Shown here: piece by piece, positions 9,061 through 18,667 of the stretch
How the letters are laid out: each line of letters opens with the position of its first letter
Position numbering within the stretch: position 1 is the stretch's first letter
DNA from: an uncultured bacterium
GTDB taxonomy: Bacteria > Myxococcota_A > UBA796 > CAJQPC01
Assembly (NCBI GenBank): GCA_905480105.1
Contig: CAJQPC010000056.1
Location: forward strand, 1-51,904
Length of the DNA: 51,904 bases
Reading direction: 5' to 3'
The notes under the pieces: model-generated
Database searches by the model: none
Seen by the model: the letters and a program-made list of their open reading frames with translations, nothing else
Told to the model about the DNA's origin: nothing
Position numbers and translations under genes: made by a program

Positions 9061-9163
9061 GTCATTCGGCCCCTGAGCCCTCCAGCTGCTGGGGACATGA
9101 GACGAAGGGTGTGCGGGGGATGGATTGCTGAGCCTGTTGCTGGGAGTGGGGTAGACTTACGCC

Positions 9164-9451
9164 GTGGCAAAGCGCATCACTAAGCCGGACGTAAACCCCA
9201 TCGCTATGCTTGCGGTGACCTTGGTGACCCTGGGAGGGGGCGGGTACTTCCTCATTGGTCAGACCAAAAAAGCCTTTCTCGCTTGGGCCATCGTGGGAAT
9301 TGGCGGGTTGCTCACCTGCGGACTTGGCTTTGGCTTTGCAGGGGTTGCCGCTTACGACGTGTACAAGCTCAGTCTACGGCTGGAAGACGGCGAGGCAATC
9401 GGAGTCGAAGAGAACTCCCTGGAGTTTCTCAACGAGCTGTATCGCTGGTGA
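9164..9451 (+). CDS. Small two-helix membrane protein (TM2-like)
   Basis: A 95-residue protein with a GTG start, two hydrophobic helices (about residues 12-32 and 36-62) joined by the short basic turn GQTKKAF, and a cytoplasmic acidic tail ending FLNELYRW. The layout recalls TM2-domain or prokaryotic small membrane proteins, but no diagnostic motif is certain. It stands alone between a 103-bp gap and a 183-bp gap. The latter precedes glyQ and holds no feature I can support beyond the glyQ ribosome binding site. Confidence 0.55.
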   Translation: MAKRITKPDVNPIAMLAVTLVTLGGGGYFLIGQTKKAFLAWAIVGIGGLLTCGLGFGFAGVAAYDVYKLSLRLEDGEAIGVEENSLEFLNELYRW

Positions 9452-9634
9452 GGTGACTCGATTTCTGAGCTGCGGCGAGGCATCTGAGAACCCCAAGGCT
9501 TGCATCCGTCGATTGCAGCCACCCCGGAACGCCATTCATGGGCTCTCGGGCTCCACCAATGCCAGCGGTCACACACTTGTTGGGACCCGCTCTGCCCTCA
9601 TCCGGTTAACGCTGGGCGCCGAAGTGAGGACTGA

Positions 9635-10483
9635 ATGACCTTCCAGGACCTGATCCTGTCGCTGCAGCGCTACTGGGGAGACCAGGGTTGCGCCGTGCTC
9701 CAGCCCCTCGATATCGAGGTGGGTGCTGGCACTTTCCATCCGGCCACCTTCCTGCGCAGCATCGGACCCAAACCCTGGCGATGCGTGTATGTGCAGCCAT
9801 GTCGTCGTCCTGGAGACGCACGCTACGGGGAAAACCCCAACCGCTTGGGTCACTACTACCAGCTGCAGGTGCTCATCAAGCCTAGCCCCGAGAAGATCCA
9901 GGAGCTCTACCTGGGCAGCTTGGAGGCGATCGGGATTGACCTGTCTCGTCACGATGTGCGCTTTGTTCACGACGACTGGGAGAGCCCAACCCTGGGGGCA
10001 TGGGGCCTGGGTTGGGAGGTCTGGCTCGATGGTATGGAGGTGACGCAGTACACCTATTTCCAGCAGTGCGGTGGGCATGAACTCAGCCCCATCAGTGTCG
10101 AGCTGACGTACGGATTGGAGCGCTTGGCCATGTACCTGCAGGGCGTAGACAGCATCTACGATCTGACCTGGGTCAAGGGCATTACCTACGGCGATGTCTA
10201 CAAGCAGAATGAAATCGAGCAGTCCCAGTACAACTTCGAGTACTCCGACGCGGATGCGCTCTTGGCGGCCTTTGATCATGCCCAGAAGGAAAGCACCCAG
10301 CTCGCCTCCAAGGGCTTGGCGCTTCCTGCCTACGACCATGCCTGCAAGGCCTCTCACCTCTTCAATCTGCTAGACGCTCGGGGGGCCATCTCCGTGGCTG
10401 AGCGCGCGCAGTACATCAAACGCATCCGAGACCTGGCCTGCGGTTGTGCCGACGCCTGGGCCACCACCCAGCAGGAGGCCTAA
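9635..10483 (+). CDS. glyQ: Glycine--tRNA ligase alpha subunit
   Basis: The catalytic class II subunit of bacterial-type heterotetrameric glycyl-tRNA synthetase, charging tRNA-Gly. The start [14 protein letters not shown] and the motifs [34 protein letters not shown] and [20 protein letters not shown] are hallmarks of GlyQ. At 282 residues it is normal length. GTGAGGA precedes the ATG. It is followed by glyS after 2 bp, so the subunits are translated together. Confidence 0.97.
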   Translation: MTFQDLILSLQRYWGDQGCAVLQPLDIEVGAGTFHPATFLRSIGPKPWRCVYVQPCRRPGDARYGENPNRLGHYYQLQVLIKPSPEKIQELYLGSLEAIGIDLSRHDVRFVHDDWESPTLGAWGLGWEVWLDGMEVTQYTYFQQCGGHELSPISVELTYGLERLAMYLQGVDSIYDLTWVKGITYGDVYKQNEIEQSQYNFEYSDADALLAAFDHAQKESTQLASKGLALPAYDHACKASHLFNLLDARGAISVAERAQYIKRIRDLACGCADAWATTQQEA

Positions 10484-10485
10484 GC
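10471..10485 (+). promoter_or_regulatory. Ribosome binding site that decides the glyS start
   Basis: CAGGAGG at 10472-10478 lies 7 nt before ATG 10486. An upstream in-frame GTG/TTG-type start at 10444, inside glyQ, has no such site, and only the 10486 start gives the normal GlyS N-terminus. Confidence 0.8.
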
Positions 10486-12519
10486 ATGGCCCAGCTCATT
10501 ATCGAGTGTCTTTGCGAAGAGCTGCCCTACGGCATGATCGAGCCTGCCCTACAGGCCTTGAACAAGGGCTGCAGGGAGCTTCTCCGCGGAATAGAGATCG
10601 GGGCGTCGCGCATGTACAGCACCCCACGTCGGCTCACGGTGGTCATCGATGATGTGGCTCCTGGCAGCGTCGCTGTGGAGAAGATCGTCACTGGGCCACC
10701 TCTTGCCGCTGCAAAGCGAGACGGAGAATGGACCAAGGGCGCGTCGGGTTTTGCACGTGGGAAGGGACTCACGGTGGATGACCTCTTTGTGGTCGAGGCC
10801 AAGGGGCGACAAGTCATCGCGGCCAAGGTCACAAGCGGCGGAGACAAGAGCATGGACCGCATCTCCGCGGGCCTGGCCAAGCTTGTCGAGGGCCTGCCAT
10901 TCAAAAAGAGCATGCGCTGGGGCACGGGAGCCTACAAGTGGGGCCGCCCATTGACACAGCTGTGTGCCGTGTTGGGCCAGGAGCGCATTCCTGCAGTGGT
11001 CATGGGGAAGCAAACGGTGGACACAAGCGTAGGGCATCGTCGCTCTTCCAAGGGTTCATTTAAAGTGTGCTCGGAGGCGGGGTACCTCAGCGACCTGCGC
11101 GCGCGCTGGGTGGAGCCTGACCGTGCCGTGCGTATGCAGCGAATCCAAGACAACCTCACCGAGATCGCAGACGCCAGCGGCCTTCAGGTCAGCTGGGACA
11201 AGCGCCTCCTTGAAGAGGTGACCGACCTGGTCGAGTGGCCGGTGGGTCTGAGCGCGCAGTTTGATGAGATGTTGCTGGAGCTGCCAGGCCGTCTCTTGAT
11301 CGAGTCCATGCGTGTGCACCAGCGTTACTTCCCGACCACCCGAGACGGGGTTCTCACCAACACCTTCTTGGTGGTCAGCAACAACCCCACCGGGGACGCC
11401 GCGCTGATCGCCGATGGCAACCGGAGGGTGCTCGCTGCACGCTTTCACGACGCCAGCTTCTTTCTGGCCGAGGACCGCAAGACCCCATTGGCCCAGATCG
11501 GTGCCGGCCTGAGCAAGATGCGCTGGGTGCGAGGCTTGGGGACGATGGCAGAAAAGCAGACCCGACTGGCCCTGTTGGGGCAAAAGCTTGCCCCCTTGTT
11601 CGGTGCCGAGCTGGCCGAGGTCGCACAGGCTGGGGCTCTCTGCAAAGCCGATTTGCTCTCTCAGATGGTGGGAGAGTTCACGGAGCTGCAGGGCCACATG
11701 GGCCGGCTCTATGCCCAGGGCGAAGGCATGTCTCCGGCTGTGGCGTTGGCCATCGAAGAGCACTACTTCCCGCGCTACAGTGGCGACGCACTGCCGAGTG
11801 GATCAACGGGGGCCGCACTGGCTCTGGCAGACCGCCTGGACACACTGATGGGTTGCTTCAGCATCGGCTTGGCCCCCAAGGGCTCCGCGGATCCCCAGGG
11901 TCTTCGCCGAGCCGCCATCGGTGTAAACGCCATCTTGGCCGAGAAGGGCCCCGCCGATCTGAGCTGGAAGGCCCTGTTGGGGCTGGCAAGTCAGGGGCGA
12001 GGGCTAGAGCCTGCGTTGCTGGACAAGCTCCAAGACTTCCTAAAGGCCCGCTACCGTGCCTCGCTCATCGGCGAGGGGTTTGGCACAGACATGGTGGACG
12101 CGGTCTTGGCAGGCAAGGGCATCGAACCGGGGCCCGCTCAGTTGCATGCCCGGGTTTTGGCGCTGGCAGACGTCTCCGCGCAGGGTGAGTTTGGAACCTT
12201 GATGCAGGCACTGCGGCGGCCCCTTGGAGTTGCCAAGGGTCATGCCCAAGCCGGCTTGGATCTCGGCAACTATGCCCTGCAAGTCGAGGAGACCCTCGCT
12301 CAAGCGGCAAGCGCTCTTGCTACTTCCGTGGACAACAGTTCGCCTGCTTCTTTGATGGCCCAAATGGTGGCACTCAAGCCCAGTATTGATGCCTATTTTG
12401 ATGAAGTGATGGTCATGTGCGAGGACCCCGCACAACAGACCCAACGCCTGAACCTGATGCGCTATATCGCCGACATTTTCCTGACCTTGGCGGACTTCCG
12501 CCTGATCACTACGGAGTGA
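10486..12519 (+). CDS. glyS: Glycine--tRNA ligase beta subunit
   Basis: The tRNA-binding and anticodon-recognition partner of GlyQ. The 677 residues begin MAQLIIECLCEELPYGMI, the usual GlyS start, and contain conserved segments such as WPVGLSAQFDEMLLELP, MRVHQRYFPT and HYFPRYSGDALP. The C-terminal part contains the anticodon-binding (DALR-like) region ending RLNLMRYIADIFLTLADF. The length matches family members of about 690. Its stop lies 5 bp before ppdK, making glyQ-glyS-ppdK a probable operon. Confidence 0.96.
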   Translation: MAQLIIECLCEELPYGMIEPALQALNKGCRELLRGIEIGASRMYSTPRRLTVVIDDVAPGSVAVEKIVTGPPLAAAKRDGEWTKGASGFARGKGLTVDDLFVVEAKGRQVIAAKVTSGGDKSMDRISAGLAKLVEGLPFKKSMRWGTGAYKWGRPLTQLCAVLGQERIPAVVMGKQTVDTSVGHRRSSKGSFKVCSEAGYLSDLRARWVEPDRAVRMQRIQDNLTEIADASGLQVSWDKRLLEEVTDLVEWPVGLSAQFDEMLLELPGRLLIESMRVHQRYFPTTRDGVLTNTFLVVSNNPTGDAALIADGNRRVLAARFHDASFFLAEDRKTPLAQIGAGLSKMRWVRGLGTMAEKQTRLALLGQKLAPLFGAELAEVAQAGALCKADLLSQMVGEFTELQGHMGRLYAQGEGMSPAVALAIEEHYFPRYSGDALPSGSTGAALALADRLDTLMGCFSIGLAPKGSADPQGLRRAAIGVNAILAEKGPADLSWKALLGLASQGRGLEPALLDKLQDFLKARYRASLIGEGFGTDMVDAVLAGKGIEPGPAQLHARVLALADVSAQGEFGTLMQALRRPLGVAKGHAQAGLDLGNYALQVEETLAQAASALATSVDNSSPASLMAQMVALKPSIDAYFDEVMVMCEDPAQQTQRLNLMRYIADIFLTLADFRLITTE

Positions 12520-12524
12520 TTCCC

Positions 12525-15164
12525 ATGGCCCAGACAGTCTTCTTCTTTGGTGGAGGTCAAGCCGATGGCTCGGCCGCTGACAAGCAGCTCCTCGGCGGCA
12601 AAGGCGCAAACCTGGCCGAGATGACGCGCCTGGGCCTGCCGGTTCCTCCAGGCCTTACGATCTCCACAGAGGCGTGCAACCACTTCTTTGCCCAGAAGAA
12701 TGTGTGGCCCGATGGCATGGAAAGCGCAGTGCGCAAGGGCATTTCCAAGGTGGAGGCTCTCACAGGAAAGTCCTTTGGTGGGTCCGAGAACCCACTACTA
12801 TTCTCGGTGCGGTCGGGTGCACCGGTTTCCATGCCAGGCATGATGGACACGGTGCTGAACCTGGGCCTCAACGACGAGACCGTCGCTGCGCTGGCCAAAC
12901 AGAGTGGAAATCCCCGCTTCGCCTGGGACAGCTACCGCCGCTTTCTGAAGATGTTCGGCGACGTGGTGCTTCGCATCCACACCAGCCGCTTCTCTCGCGT
13001 GCACAAGAGTCTGTACCCCGGCATAGAAGAGGACAAGCTGGACACCGAGCAGCTCCAGGCACTCTGTCGCGGCTACAAGCAGGTGGTGGAAGGGGCCGTC
13101 GGGCACTTTCCGGCCGACCCCTGGGAGCAACTCTCTGCGGCCATCAATGCTGTGTTCGAGAGCTTCAACACGCCCCGGGCACGCTACTACCGCAAGACCA
13201 ATGGCATCCCCGAGGACTGCGGTACCGCCGTCAACGTGCAGACCATGGTCTTCGGAAACCTGGGCGAGGGCAGCGCCACCGGCGTGGCCTTTACTCGGGA
13301 CCCCAGCACGGGGGAGAATATCTTTTTTGGTGAGTGGTTGCCCAACGCTCAAGGCGAAGATGTTGTGGCTGGCACCCACACCCCCCTTGCCCTAAACAAC
13401 GACAAAGATGCCCAGGCGAGCAACACGCTCCTGGCCAGCATGCCCAAGGTCTACGCCGAGTTGGACAGCCTGCAAAAGCGCCTGGAAGACCACTACCGGG
13501 ACATGCAGGACATCGAGTTTACGGTCGAGAAGGGGACGCTCTACCTGCTCCAGACCCGGACTGGAAAGCGCACCCCCGCTGCGGCGGTGCAGATCGCAGT
13601 GGACTTAGTGACCGAGGGGATCATCTCCAAAGAGGAGGCCCTTGGCCGCATCCAGCCGGAGCTCCTCGAGATGGTCCTGCGTCCCACCTTGGACCCCAAG
13701 GCCAAGCGCAAGGTGATCGGCAAGGGATTGCCTGCCAGTCCTGGCGCCGCCAGCGGCAAAGTGGTCTTCCACAGTGAAGAAGCACAGGAGCTGCATGACC
13801 GCGGCGAGTCTGTCATCCTGGTGCGTATGGAGACCAGTCCGGAGGACATCCAGGGCATGACCGTCTCCGAGGGCATCTTGACCTCGCGCGGGGGGCAGAC
13901 CTCTCACGCGGCCGTTGTGGCCAGAGGCATGGGGAAGCCCTGCGTTGTGGGCGCAACCGAGATCGCTGTCGACTATGGCCGCCAGCTCTTTTACGCCGGG
14001 GACACCGTGGTCCGCCGCGGCGATTTTATCACCTTGGATGGCGCCACTGGCGAGATCATGGAAGGAAACATTCCGACCCTTCCGGCCGCCACCGACTCCG
14101 GCGCCATGTCCGAGCTCCTGAAGTGGGCCGATGCACGTGCCCGCCTTCAGGTGCGCGCCAACGCGGACACAGGCCGGGACGCTGTGCGTGCTCGGGAGCT
14201 GGGCGCCGTGGGGATTGGATTGTGCCGCACGGAGCACATGTTCTTTAACCCTGTGGCCTTGCGGGCCATGCGTCAGCTGATCTTGGCCGAGGACAAGCGC
14301 TCCCGTCAGCGTGCACTGGCCCAGGTCTTGCCCCTTCAGCGTGCTGACTTTGAGGAGATCTTCTTCGCGATGGACGGCCTACCCGTCACCATTCGCCTAC
14401 TCGATCCTCCTCTGCATGAGTTCCTCCCCTCCACCCCCGAGGACATCTCGACGGTCGCAGAAGACTTGGGTGTCAAGCCGGAGAAGCTGCAGGAGCGCTT
14501 GACTGCCCTACATGAGTCCAACCCCATGCTCGGTCACCGTGGCGTGCGTCTTGGATTGACCAGCCCCGAAATCTACGAGACCCAGGTCCGGGCCCTGCTC
14601 GAGGCGGCGGCTGCGGTCAGCGCCAAGGGGGTAGAGGTCTTCCCCGAGATCATGATCCCATTGGTAGGCGTGCCGGGAGAGCTGGAAGTGATGCGGCAGC
14701 TGGTCAACAACGTCGCTCAGAAGGTGCTCGCCGAGGTGGGTATGGACCTGGAGTACAGCGTCGGAACGATGATCGAACTGCCACGGGCTTGCCTGTTGGC
14801 CGACCAGATCGCAGAGCACGCTGACTTTTTCAGTTTCGGAACCAACGACCTGACCCAGATGACCTGGGGTTTCTCGCGCGACGACATGTCCAAGTTCTTC
14901 CCGGCCTACATGCATGAGGGGCTCCTCCAGGGCTCCCCTTTGGCCACCTTTGACACCGAAGGAGTAGGTCAACTGGTCCGCACGGCTGTTGAGCGTGGAC
15001 GTGGTGCCAAGGAGCGGCTCAAGATGGGAGTCTGCGGAGAGCATGGCGGCGATCCAGTAGGAATCCGCTTCTTCCACAGTGTGGGCTTGGACTACGTGTC
15101 CTGCTCTCCCTTTCGGGTGCCAGTGGCCCGCTTGGCCGCTGCGCATGCGGCCTTGGGACTCTAG
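12525..15164 (+). CDS. ppdK: Pyruvate, phosphate dikinase
   Basis: Interconverts pyruvate, ATP and phosphate with PEP, AMP and pyrophosphate; cytoplasmic, used in gluconeogenesis or in pyrophosphate-dependent glycolysis. The 879 residues show the nucleotide-binding N-terminal domain (starting FFFGGGQADGS), the phosphohistidine domain with GGQTSHAAVVARG (His461), and the PEP-binding TIM barrel with MGVCGEHGG (Cys837). These positions are close to those of the Clostridium symbiosum enzyme. The chosen ATG follows GGAG and lies 5 bp after the glyS stop; an upstream in-frame start inside glyS is rejected. The glyQ-glyS-ppdK order is also known from Geobacter-type genomes. Confidence 0.97.
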   Translation: MAQTVFFFGGGQADGSAADKQLLGGKGANLAEMTRLGLPVPPGLTISTEACNHFFAQKNVWPDGMESAVRKGISKVEALTGKSFGGSENPLLFSVRSGAPVSMPGMMDTVLNLGLNDETVAALAKQSGNPRFAWDSYRRFLKMFGDVVLRIHTSRFSRVHKSLYPGIEEDKLDTEQLQALCRGYKQVVEGAVGHFPADPWEQLSAAINAVFESFNTPRARYYRKTNGIPEDCGTAVNVQTMVFGNLGEGSATGVAFTRDPSTGENIFFGEWLPNAQGEDVVAGTHTPLALNNDKDAQASNTLLASMPKVYAELDSLQKRLEDHYRDMQDIEFTVEKGTLYLLQTRTGKRTPAAAVQIAVDLVTEGIISKEEALGRIQPELLEMVLRPTLDPKAKRKVIGKGLPASPGAASGKVVFHSEEAQELHDRGESVILVRMETSPEDIQGMTVSEGILTSRGGQTSHAAVVARGMGKPCVVGATEIAVDYGRQLFYAGDTVVRRGDFITLDGATGEIMEGNIPTLPAATDSGAMSELLKWADARARLQVRANADTGRDAVRARELGAVGIGLCRTEHMFFNPVALRAMRQLILAEDKRSRQRALAQVLPLQRADFEEIFFAMDGLPVTIRLLDPPLHEFLPSTPEDISTVAEDLGVKPEKLQERLTALHESNPMLGHRGVRLGLTSPEIYETQVRALLEAAAAVSAKGVEVFPEIMIPLVGVPGELEVMRQLVNNVAQKVLAEVGMDLEYSVGTMIELPRACLLADQIAEHADFFSFGTNDLTQMTWGFSRDDMSKFFPAYMHEGLLQGSPLATFDTEGVGQLVRTAVERGRGAKERLKMGVCGEHGGDPVGIRFFHSVGLDYVSCSPFRVPVARLAAAHAALGL

Positions 15165-15191
15165 CCCGGACTTGTAAGCCCGGACTTGTAA
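15164..15191. repeat. Perfect 14-bp tandem duplication
   Basis: GCCCGGACTTGTAA occurs twice head to tail (15164-15177 and 15178-15191), starting on the last base of the ppdK stop codon. It lies in the non-coding gap before the next gene. It is probably a recent slippage duplication. Confidence 0.9.
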
Positions 15192-15213
15192 GCATTGGGC
15201 GGACCCGGCACCC

Positions 15214-15242
15214 TTGCGGCCAATCTGCTAAGGGGGCCGCAA
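15214..15242 (+). terminator. GC-rich inverted repeat, possible ppdK terminator or leader hairpin
   Basis: TTGCGGCC (15214-15221) and GGCCGCAA (15235-15242) form a perfect 8-bp stem with a 13-nt loop. No T-run follows, so intrinsic termination is doubtful. The right arm ends just before the start region of the next gene, so it could equally be a leader structure. Confidence 0.4.
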
Positions 15243-15244
15243 CT

Positions 15245-18200
15245 TTGGATGGAGTGCCTCTCGTGCTTTTGTTGACGCTGGCGATGGCTTGTCTGGTTGA
15301 ATCCAAGCCTCCCTATTTAGGGGAGTGCGCGGAGTACCCGGACCAAAGCTACGACTACGGAGACCTTGGGATTGGCAGCTGCTTGGCTGGCCCCACGAGC
15401 TTGCAGTGGGCCGACGACAACACCCTGGTGGTCACGAACGCAAACCCCTTCCTGGATTACACCGGGGGGTCGGTCTTGAGTGTGGACGTGGACGCGGTCC
15501 TGGAAGAGGCGGCAAAGCACGTGGACCGGCGGGTCAGCATTGTCCCCGACGTGCATGTGACCAGCGACTTGGCCATCCAGACCGTACTGGACGACGGCTC
15601 CCTGACGCGCGCCAGCTTGCCTGGCTACTCGATCTTGGTCCCTGGAGGGCCTGGCGCTGACAGCATGCTGCTGGTGCCCAATCGATTGAGCCCCGAAGCA
15701 CGCGGCCGCCAGGGCTTTGACCGTGTGCACATTGTGGGCGTCGAGGCGGGCGGTGCGCTGTCGCCACTGACCGTTGGGCCCGACAGCAGCGATACGCTGA
15801 CCCTGATGAGCGACCCGACTGTTTCAGCCTATGATCCGGTCGGAGAACAGGTCTTTATTGGGAACCTGACCTCGCACACGGTCTCGGTCTTGGACGTCTC
15901 GAACGGGGCGGTATCGCTAATTGACGGCCAGCCTCGTGCAACGCTGAGTCGTCCTGTCATCACTGATACAGACGGTTCGGGTAGCCAAGTTGAGCTCTCC
16001 TCCTTGGAGATCCTCACACCCGAAGAGGTGGACAACCAAACTTGGACCCTGGAGTACGTGGATGGAAACAACCGCGCCTGGCTCCCTGGTTTGGAGGGGC
16101 TCTCCCGTTGGGACAGTCCTGGTGCCAGTCTTTGGCAGCAGTCGACCGTTGGGCCTCAGATCCAGGTCGGCGACGGCGAGGAGGGCTTCGTCTACCTGGC
16201 CGACCCCAGCTACGGAGAGAGCGCTCTGGGAAGCATCCAGCAGGCGATGGTGATCGACGGGGGCGTTTACATCGCTGTTCCCAACGGCCAAACCGCTGAC
16301 CAGTGGGGCATTCTGGGGAACATCGCCCTGGGCGGACGCGAAGGGAGCTGGGATGAGACGCTTGGCGGCCCCATGCTGCTGGTCTCCAACGGCATCGACT
16401 ATCTGTTCTTTGATGGGGCGAACACTGAGACGGGAGAAAGCGGCATCAACCTGGCGGCGAGCGCCGACGGACAGGTCTTTAGCCGCGAGCAGCCCGACGC
16501 CCTGATTCTCGCCGGCACCAACGGCGAGCATGACAGCGTGCGGGTCGCGGACCCCTTTGTGGTCTTTGACGCACAAGCCGACCGCTGGCGTATGTACTAC
16601 TCCGCTTGGGACGGGGTCACTTGGAGCATTGGCCACGCGGAGAGCACCGACCTTGTGGACTGGGTGGTGGACACTCAGGCCATATTCCAGGTCGACGGTG
16701 GCGCTGCTGCTCCAGTCGTCCAAGTTGACGGAAGCGGCTGGAAGATGTGGACCAGTCGTGCGAGCGATGACGGATGGGTTTTGGCGCTCGCTACCAGCGC
16801 AGACGGCAGCGATTGGTTTGACCAAGGTGAGGTGCTTGCCTTGGAAGATGGACCTGATCCCTTGGAGCCGCCGGGTATCAGTATGCAGCGCACCAACACC
16901 CAGGCCTGGAGCCCCGCCGGGGACGTAGACGGGCGTCTGGGCCTGCTGTTTGAGTCCGGTGACCTGGGTGGCTTTGGCGGCTTGGTTCTCCAGCTCTCCA
17001 GCGGTTTTGAGCTGGGTACCGTCTCCTTGGAGCAGTCAGAGTTGGGCATTCGCGTGGACAGCATCCTGGATGATGGCAAGCTGATGGTCACCCTCACGGA
17101 TGGTTCGGGTGCTCAGCGCATCGGCCAGTGGCGCGCGGGCCAGACACCGGTGGCGGACTTTTTTGCCGCTGCGGACAGTGAAATAGCGACCCAGGGCGTT
17201 CACACCCCCGTCGCCTTTGATGGATCATCGGGTCTGGAGATGCTGTATGCCGGCGTCGACCAGGACAACTTGGCCCGCATTGGTCGCGCAAGCAGCTCCG
17301 ATGGCGGCGTGACCTGGCAGGACGAAGGCTTGGCCTTGGACTTGGGCGAAGACTGGGACTCGGTGCGCGTTGTGCCCGGCGCCGTGGTGGGTGATTCAGC
17401 AGAGTTGACCCTTTATTACACGGGTTTTAACGGCACTCAGAGCCGCATTGGCACCGCAGTGAGCACCGACCAGGGTCAGAGCTGGACCCGTGTGGAGGGG
17501 CAGTCCAGTCCCTGGACATACGGCGGTGGCATCCCAGGCGCATTCGACGACAGCGCCGTGCGGACCCCGAGTGTGCTGCGCATCGACGGGGTGGACCACA
17601 TTTGGTATGGCGCCTTTGACGGCGATGTCTGGCGTATGGGCTACGCCAGTCGCAGTGTTGGCACCCAGGAATGGGTCCAGTCCGAAGGCCGAGATGGCAG
17701 CCCAAAGTGGGCCATGACACCTGTCAACGGCACCTATCTGTCTACCAGCATGGACCGGGCGGTACTGCGCCAGACGGAAGACGGATTTGAGGGATACGTC
17801 TCGGGCTGGGACAGCCCAGAAGGCATTCGCCGGGCCGGGCCGGTCGTAGCCACGCAGCCCGACACGCTGTACCCAGAGTTTCATACACCCACTCTGGGCG
17901 ACACCATCACCCTGTTCACCCAGCGCGGTGACGACGGCGACAGCATGGCCATCGACCTTGAGGTCAGCTCCGGTGGCGCCAGCTTCAGCGGCATCGCCAA
18001 CAGCTTTATGCATGTAGACAACGTGCGGGGCTTTCTGTTCATAGGATCTGAGCTACAAAACGCTATCTATGTGGTGGATATCCGAGACGACAGCACCGAG
18101 GATTTTGTGGACTCCAACGTCTACGGGATCGAGGCCGTCCTGGTGAACAACGCCGACAGTGGCGCCTCCAGCACCCGCGGCATCATCGCGCCGCCGGGGG

Positions 18201-18667
18201 AGCGCTGGGTCTACGCCCTGAACGCTCAGCCAGACGCCATGCTGGTTTATGACGGCGATGCAATCCCTGATGATTCCAAGATGGACCTGTATTTTGATAC
18301 GCCCGTAGGTGCCATCGCCATGCCGCGCGGCATGCTCGCTGACGAGGGTGTGACCTCTCAACGAGACGTTGGCCCAGCTCAGGTGGTTGCAGCCGGAGAC
18401 CTACTGGTGGTCGCGAACTTCAACGACAACAGCCTAAGCTTTGTAGACACCCGCCTGGGTGCATACGGCCAGGTCACCTCAGACTTGGATTGGGTGGGAG
18501 AGAACCCCCATGCCCTGTCCCTGTCTCCAGACGGAACTCTGCTCGCTGTTGGCAATTATATCGGGGAGCTGGTGGACGGACACGTCAACTCAAGCGTCGT
18601 CCTCGTCGACATGGACCCCACCTCCGAGACCTATCTCTCGGTCCTGGCCACCCTGGTGAACCAATGA
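15245..18667 (+). CDS. Large lipoprotein with a GH43-like five-repeat propeller and YVTN-like blades
   Basis: A putative surface lipoprotein of 1140 residues from TTG, or 1137 from GTG 15254. The N-terminus PLVLLLTLAMAC gives a lipobox Cys and no positive charge. The N-terminal part (VLSVDVDAV, QVFIGNLTSHTVSVLDV) and the C-terminal part (AIYVVDIRDD, LLVVANFNDNSLSFVDT, PHALSLSPDGTLLAVGN) look like YVTN-type propeller blades. Between them, five repeats of a pattern near YYxGxxGxxxIGxAxSxDGxxW occur (for example RMYYSAWDGVTWSIGHAES and TLYYTGFNGTQSRIGTAVS), as in five-bladed GH43/GH32 or BNR-like folds. Catalytic acids were not identified. The stop overlaps the next start by 4 bp. A glycan-binding role is only a guess. 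Confidence 0.65.
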   Translation: MDGVPLVLLLTLAMACLVESKPPYLGECAEYPDQSYDYGDLGIGSCLAGPTSLQWADDNTLVVTNANPFLDYTGGSVLSVDVDAVLEEAAKHVDRRVSIVPDVHVTSDLAIQTVLDDGSLTRASLPGYSILVPGGPGADSMLLVPNRLSPEARGRQGFDRVHIVGVEAGGALSPLTVGPDSSDTLTLMSDPTVSAYDPVGEQVFIGNLTSHTVSVLDVSNGAVSLIDGQPRATLSRPVITDTDGSGSQVELSSLEILTPEEVDNQTWTLEYVDGNNRAWLPGLEGLSRWDSPGASLWQQSTVGPQIQVGDGEEGFVYLADPSYGESALGSIQQAMVIDGGVYIAVPNGQTADQWGILGNIALGGREGSWDETLGGPMLLVSNGIDYLFFDGANTETGESGINLAASADGQVFSREQPDALILAGTNGEHDSVRVADPFVVFDAQADRWRMYYSAWDGVTWSIGHAESTDLVDWVVDTQAIFQVDGGAAAPVVQVDGSGWKMWTSRASDDGWVLALATSADGSDWFDQGEVLALEDGPDPLEPPGISMQRTNTQAWSPAGDVDGRLGLLFESGDLGGFGGLVLQLSSGFELGTVSLEQSELGIRVDSILDDGKLMVTLTDGSGAQRIGQWRAGQTPVADFFAAADSEIATQGVHTPVAFDGSSGLEMLYAGVDQDNLARIGRASSSDGGVTWQDEGLALDLGEDWDSVRVVPGAVVGDSAELTLYYTGFNGTQSRIGTAVSTDQGQSWTRVEGQSSPWTYGGGIPGAFDDSAVRTPSVLRIDGVDHIWYGAFDGDVWRMGYASRSVGTQEWVQSEGRDGSPKWAMTPVNGTYLSTSMDRAVLRQTEDGFEGYVSGWDSPEGIRRAGPVVATQPDTLYPEFHTPTLGDTITLFTQRGDDGDSMAIDLEVSSGGASFSGIANSFMHVDNVRGFLFIGSELQNAIYVVDIRDDSTEDFVDSNVYGIEAVLVNNADSGASSTRGIIAPPGERWVYALNAQPDAMLVYDGDAIPDDSKMDLYFDTPVGAIAMPRGMLADEGVTSQRDVGPAQVVAAGDLLVVANFNDNSLSFVDTRLGAYGQVTSDLDWVGENPHALSLSPDGTLLAVGNYIGELVDGHVNSSVVLVDMDPTSETYLSVLATLVNQ

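Noticed and set aside
10444..12524. Longer in-frame starts for glyS (10444) and ppdK (12417)
   Set aside because: They lie inside the preceding genes, lack ribosome binding sites, and add sequence absent from the families.
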